Below, piece by piece: positions 13,905 to 16,002 of a DNA stretch of 16,002 bases. The notes beneath the pieces are model-generated. The model ran no database searches. It saw only the letters and a list, made by a program, of their open reading frames with translations, and was not told the origin of the DNA. Origin of the DNA: Baffinella frigidus (lineage: Eukaryota > Cryptophyceae > Cryptomonadales > Baffinellaceae); NCBI GenBank assembly GCA_026770585.1, contig MU646322.1, forward strand, positions 1,082,898-1,098,899, read 5' to 3'. How positions within the stretch are numbered: position 1 is the first letter of the stretch; every line of letters starts with the position of its first letter. Made by a program: the position numbers and the translations under genes.

Positions 13905-13958
13905 GTCAACTTATGCCAACTTTCAACTCAGAGTTGGAACTTGCAAGGAAGTTGACGT
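13905..13958. repeat. Imperfect hairpin of GTCAACTT blocks
   Basis: GTCAACTTATGCCAACTTTC followed by AACTC folds back on GAGTTGGAACTTGCAAGGAAG and TTGAC, with mismatches. GTCAACTT/AAGTTGAC blocks recur at many places (1128, 7836, 8104, 13505, 14037). Confidence 0.5.
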
Positions 13959-14248
13959 TTGATTGACCACCACCACGTCTAAAGTGGTATGGTGAGTGCT
14001 CCCCGACCTCGAAGCAAGGTGCGATCAACTTTATGTCCTGTCAACTTTCGATGCTAGGATAGAGGAAGGTACGAGTATTTGATTTGCAGGCGAACATTTG
14101 ATTCAAATCCTCCCCCGCTCATATGGAATTGGAGCACGGTGGGAATCTTGTTTCTTCGTCGTTACTATCGAGTCTTAACTTCAGTGGGCGAATAGTCTGT
14201 GCGCCGTATGACGGACCCGCCTCAGCATTCGCAACACCTTTACAAGTT

Positions 14249-14389
14249 TAATCTCCATAAAGGTATCAATCAATTGCTCCTGGTCAACGAAAATTATTAC
14301 ACGGTTTGCTCATAAAAATAATAGTAAAGAATTTGTGTAGTAAATTTCGTTGCGCTAAAAGCGATTAATTCATACTTTTGTGGAGATAA
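14249..14389 (+). mobile_element. Family A foldback MITE A5, TSD AGTT
   Basis: Ends TAATCTCCATAAAGG...CTTTTGTGGAGATAA, with AGTT at 14245-14248 and 14390-14393. The arms are diverged, the oldest-looking of the set. The core is recognisable (GAAAATTATTACAC, AATTTGTGTAGTAAATTTCG). Confidence 0.82.
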
Positions 14390-14393
14390 AGTT

Positions 14394-14763
14394 GTGTGGT
14401 TGCAAGTGCGATCATGCTCGCCTGGACCTGCTCCGATTCCCTCTCGGGAATACTGGCATTAAATTCTCCCTCTCGGCATTAATTGGCATTAAATACTCCC
14501 TCTCGGCATTAAATACTCCCACTCGTTTTGATGACATCACGCCTGAACCTTCTGCCATGATCTGGTCACGCGGACAATCTGAACCGTCGCGGTTTAGTGT
14601 ACTTATCGATTCGAATCGGTCCGCGACTCTTGACCATCCAGAGGCTTCTCCGGCATGTCAGATTTTGTCCGATCATGTTGACGAGTTTCAGATGGTTTCG
14701 ACTCGCGTGTTGACCCACACAGGGGACTACGACGGTACTTTCTGGCCGATTCTGAATGAGAGC
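14394..14763 (+). other. No gene assigned; GGCATTAAATACTCCC repeat
   Basis: At 14453-14525 the phrase CTCTCGGCATTAAATACTCCC and variants recurs four times. The 133-codon frame at 14380-14781 starts inside element A5, crosses this repeat and ends inside element C6. Its last 60 residues show nothing I recognise. I treat it as fortuitous, though it is among the longest frames in the window. Confidence 0.45.
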
Positions 14764-15022
14764 CGGTTAGGATATCCGTAGGAACAACCCTCTGTCCCTA
14801 CGGAATGCGTACATTAGGGTCTTGTGGATTTAATCGCGGCGAGTATTTATGATAAATACGCGCCGGCAACGAAATTTACTACATAAATGGATCTTACTAG
14901 TAATTATAAAAGAATTTGTGTAGTAAACTTCGTTGCCAGTGCGTAATTATCACAAATACTCGTCTGGGTGAGATTGTCCATTATAGGTTATTCGCGAAAC
15001 CCGTTGGCAGCCCGCTGTGTGG
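14764..15022 (-). mobile_element. Family C element C6, interrupted and truncated
   Basis: Reverse strand: CCACACAGCGGGCTGCC, GGGTTTCGCGAATAACC, then an interruption (14840-14962), then AGACCCTAATGTACGCATTCCG (compare AGGACCCTACGGTAGGCAAC in C4) and GTTCCTACGGAT. About 45 bp of the distal end are missing. Confidence 0.65.
14840..14962 (+). mobile_element. Family A element A6, different outer arms
   Basis: Arms CGAGTATTTATGATAAATACG/CGTAATTATCACAAATACTCG enclose GGCAACGAAATTTACTACA, loop TTACTAGTAAT and TGTGTAGTAAACTTCGTTGCC. The true ends may extend to about 14830 and 14975, but no target duplication could be fixed. It lies inside C6. Confidence 0.78.
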
Positions 15023-15055
15023 GTTTCAACCAGATGAAAGTGGGTAGCTCAATAT

Positions 15056-15144
15056 TCATAGGCTAAAAAAGTCTCGGCCTACGGTAGGAGGTCCTAGGCA
15101 ATGCCGTAGGCTTAACCACCCCATTTTCAGGCCGTTACCCTATT
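15056..15144 (+). mobile_element. Family H remnant H4
   Basis: TTCATAGGCTAA joins directly to AAAAGTCTCGG, the loop, followed by a complete right arm (CCTACGGTAGGAGG to GGCCGTTACCCTATTCATATG). The left arm has been deleted except for its first dozen bases. Confidence 0.75.
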
Positions 15145-15146
15145 CA

Positions 15147-15265
15147 TATGAACCCATGCCGGAAACAGACTGGCGCGATTAGCGAAACATGAACCCATGG
15201 CGAAAAGCTGAATATGAATCCATAGCGAATTGCTGAACACAAATCCATGGCGGATAGCTGAACAC
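15147..15265 (+). repeat. 25-bp tandem repeat
   Basis: GAACCCATGGCGAAAAGCTG, GAATCCATAGCGAATTGCTG and AAATCCATGGCGGATAGCTG start at 15191, 15216 and 15241, exactly 25 bp apart. A more diverged unit lies at 15147. Confidence 0.8.
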
Positions 15266-15369
15266 ACCCCCTGTTTCGAAAGAGAAGAGCACGGCGCAGA
15301 AATGAGGCGAGCTTAGGGAAATAACCGCGTTATCACCGGCTAGAGGTTATTTGAACGCCCCGAACACAA

Positions 15370-15628
15370 CCCCGGGAACAGATGCGAGCGAATAGCGATG
15401 GCGGCGAGGCGAATGCTATCTCTTCTTGATCCCTCATAACCTTATAACCTGATAACCTCTCGACAGGTTGTCGCTGGGCCATGCCCACAAAGGCGCTTCT
15501 GCCGGCGAGCAGACACCCTCTCCTTGATACCGCCTAGCCTCTCCGTGATACCTCATAACCTGGTATGCTGAGCACCCCCCCGGGAACAGATGCGAGCGAA
15601 TAGCGATGCCAGCGAGGCGAATGCTGGG
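15370..15628 (+). repeat. 50-bp direct repeat pair
   Basis: CCCGGGAACAGATGCGAGCG, then AATAGCGATG and CGAGGCGAATGCT, occurs at about 15370-15416 and 15580-15625, with GGCGAATGCTGGGCC again at 15748. Between them are CTCATAACCT/CTTGATACC short repeats (15432-15460, 15540-15560). The antisense 82-codon frame at 15434-15682 has no recognisable motif. Confidence 0.65.
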
Positions 15629-15683
15629 CCTGTGGGCTCGACAAGCGCGGTGCGCCGCCCCTTCTCTGTTATACTGATCCATA

Positions 15684-15732
15684 CGGAATTGGAGCCGTTC
15701 CTTCAGAAATTAGGCTAATGGCTCCGATTCCC
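15684..15732. repeat. Hairpin CGGAATTGGAGCC
   Basis: CGGAATTGGAGCC pairs with GGCTCCGATTCCCG across 23 bases, with one mismatch. Related to the hairpin at 13774-13845. Confidence 0.55.
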
Positions 15733-15812
15733 GGATGGGTTTCAAGGGGCGAATGCTGGGCCTCGGCGCCCGGCAAGCAAGGTAACCCGAAACCCGAAAC
15801 CCGAATCCCGGG

Positions 15813-16002
15813 TTGTTAGGTCCCCCTCCGGTGTGAATTCGTTTCACATATCGGAGAGGGACCAGACGCCGGGGTTGCCCCCCGCTGGGGTCGACCGGGA
15901 TTCGGGTCGTGCTTGATTAGCGCAGCAAGCCCCCCGCAGGGGCCGCCGGAGGCTTGTTAGGACCCCCCTCCGATGTGAATTCGTTTCACGCATCGGGGAG
16001 GG
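15813..16002 (+). repeat. Start of a 141-bp tandem repeat with stem-loop
   Basis: TTGTTAGG, a C run, then CCTCCGRTGTGAATTCGTTTC and ACRYATCGG.GAGGG appear at 15813-15868 and 15954-16002, a period of 141 bp. Each contains a stem of about 12-18 bp around GTGAA/TTCAC with a loop TTCGT. Short CCCGAAA repeats (15785-15808) precede the first unit. The window ends inside the second unit. Confidence 0.7.

Noticed and set aside
14380-14781. 133-codon open frame as a gene
   Set aside because: It begins inside foldback element A5, crosses a short tandem repeat and ends inside a family C remnant. No motif is recognisable, and the length is not unusual for random GC-balanced DNA of this size.
15820-15868. 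Rho-independent terminator
   Set aside because: The stem is strong, but there is no T run, no upstream gene, and the sequence is repeated at 15961 as part of a tandem array.
1-16002. Bacterial or phage origin
   Set aside because: No tight gene packing, no ribosome binding sites ahead of long frames, abundant MITE-like elements and telomere-type repeats.

Overview
This window is non-coding, repeat-dense eukaryotic nuclear DNA. I find no intact gene, no rRNA or tRNA and no prokaryotic operon structure. Tracts of CCCTAAA/CCCTACA/CCCGAAA-type repeats suggest a genome with TTTAGGG-class (plant/algal-type) telomeres. With the GC-rich gene remnants and the many short inverted-repeat elements, a unicellular alga or other protist seems the best guess. 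The species cannot be named from the sequence. Every open reading frame is short, lies inside repeats or antisense to them, and lacks recognisable domains, apart from a few Hsp40/DnaJ-like scraps.

Layout. 1-930: telomere-like array with a conserved spacer, its fifth spacer split by a foldback element. 934-2110: two further small elements, a degenerate 145-bp tandem repeat and a truncated element. 2154-4290: a dense run of inverted-repeat elements, some nested, one ending a segmental inverted duplication. 4341-5387: G-strand telomere-like tract, tandem duplications and DnaJ-like remnants. 5388-6465: foldback element, empty DNA with a (TG)n run, and a two-unit repeat. 6478-8113: one host element split twice by sister elements, then two interlocking inverted repeats. 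8163-9670: DnaJ-like remnant and C-strand telomere-like arrays with a second spacer type. 9966-11530: perfect 32-bp and 25-bp tandem repeats and duplicated unclassified segments. 11559-13213: five transposon-like elements and a telomere-like tract that behaves like a GT-AG intron. 13214-15144: more DnaJ-like scraps and foldback elements. 15147-16002: short tandem repeats and the start of a 141-bp tandem array.

Families I could define (labels are mine). A: ends TNATC...GATNA, 4-bp target duplications, mostly sharing a 70-bp palindromic core. K: ends CCACWCGAG, about 173-211 bp, 2-bp duplications, interchangeable central palindromes. C: ends CCACACAGCGG, 161-162 bp. H: ends CATAGG(G)TAACGGCC. 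P: 105 bp, flanked by TA. T: 190 bp, ends CAGT, flanked by TA (Tc1/mariner-like). G: 203-204 bp, ends GAGCCAAT, flanked by TA. X: a 281-bp element with 62-bp arms. None carries a transposase, so all must be mobilised in trans or be dead. Nested insertions with recoverable empty sites allow relative dating. The most unusual features are the conserved core inside different complementary arms (family A), and telomere-like sequence that interrupts or adjoins repeated DnaJ-like fragments.
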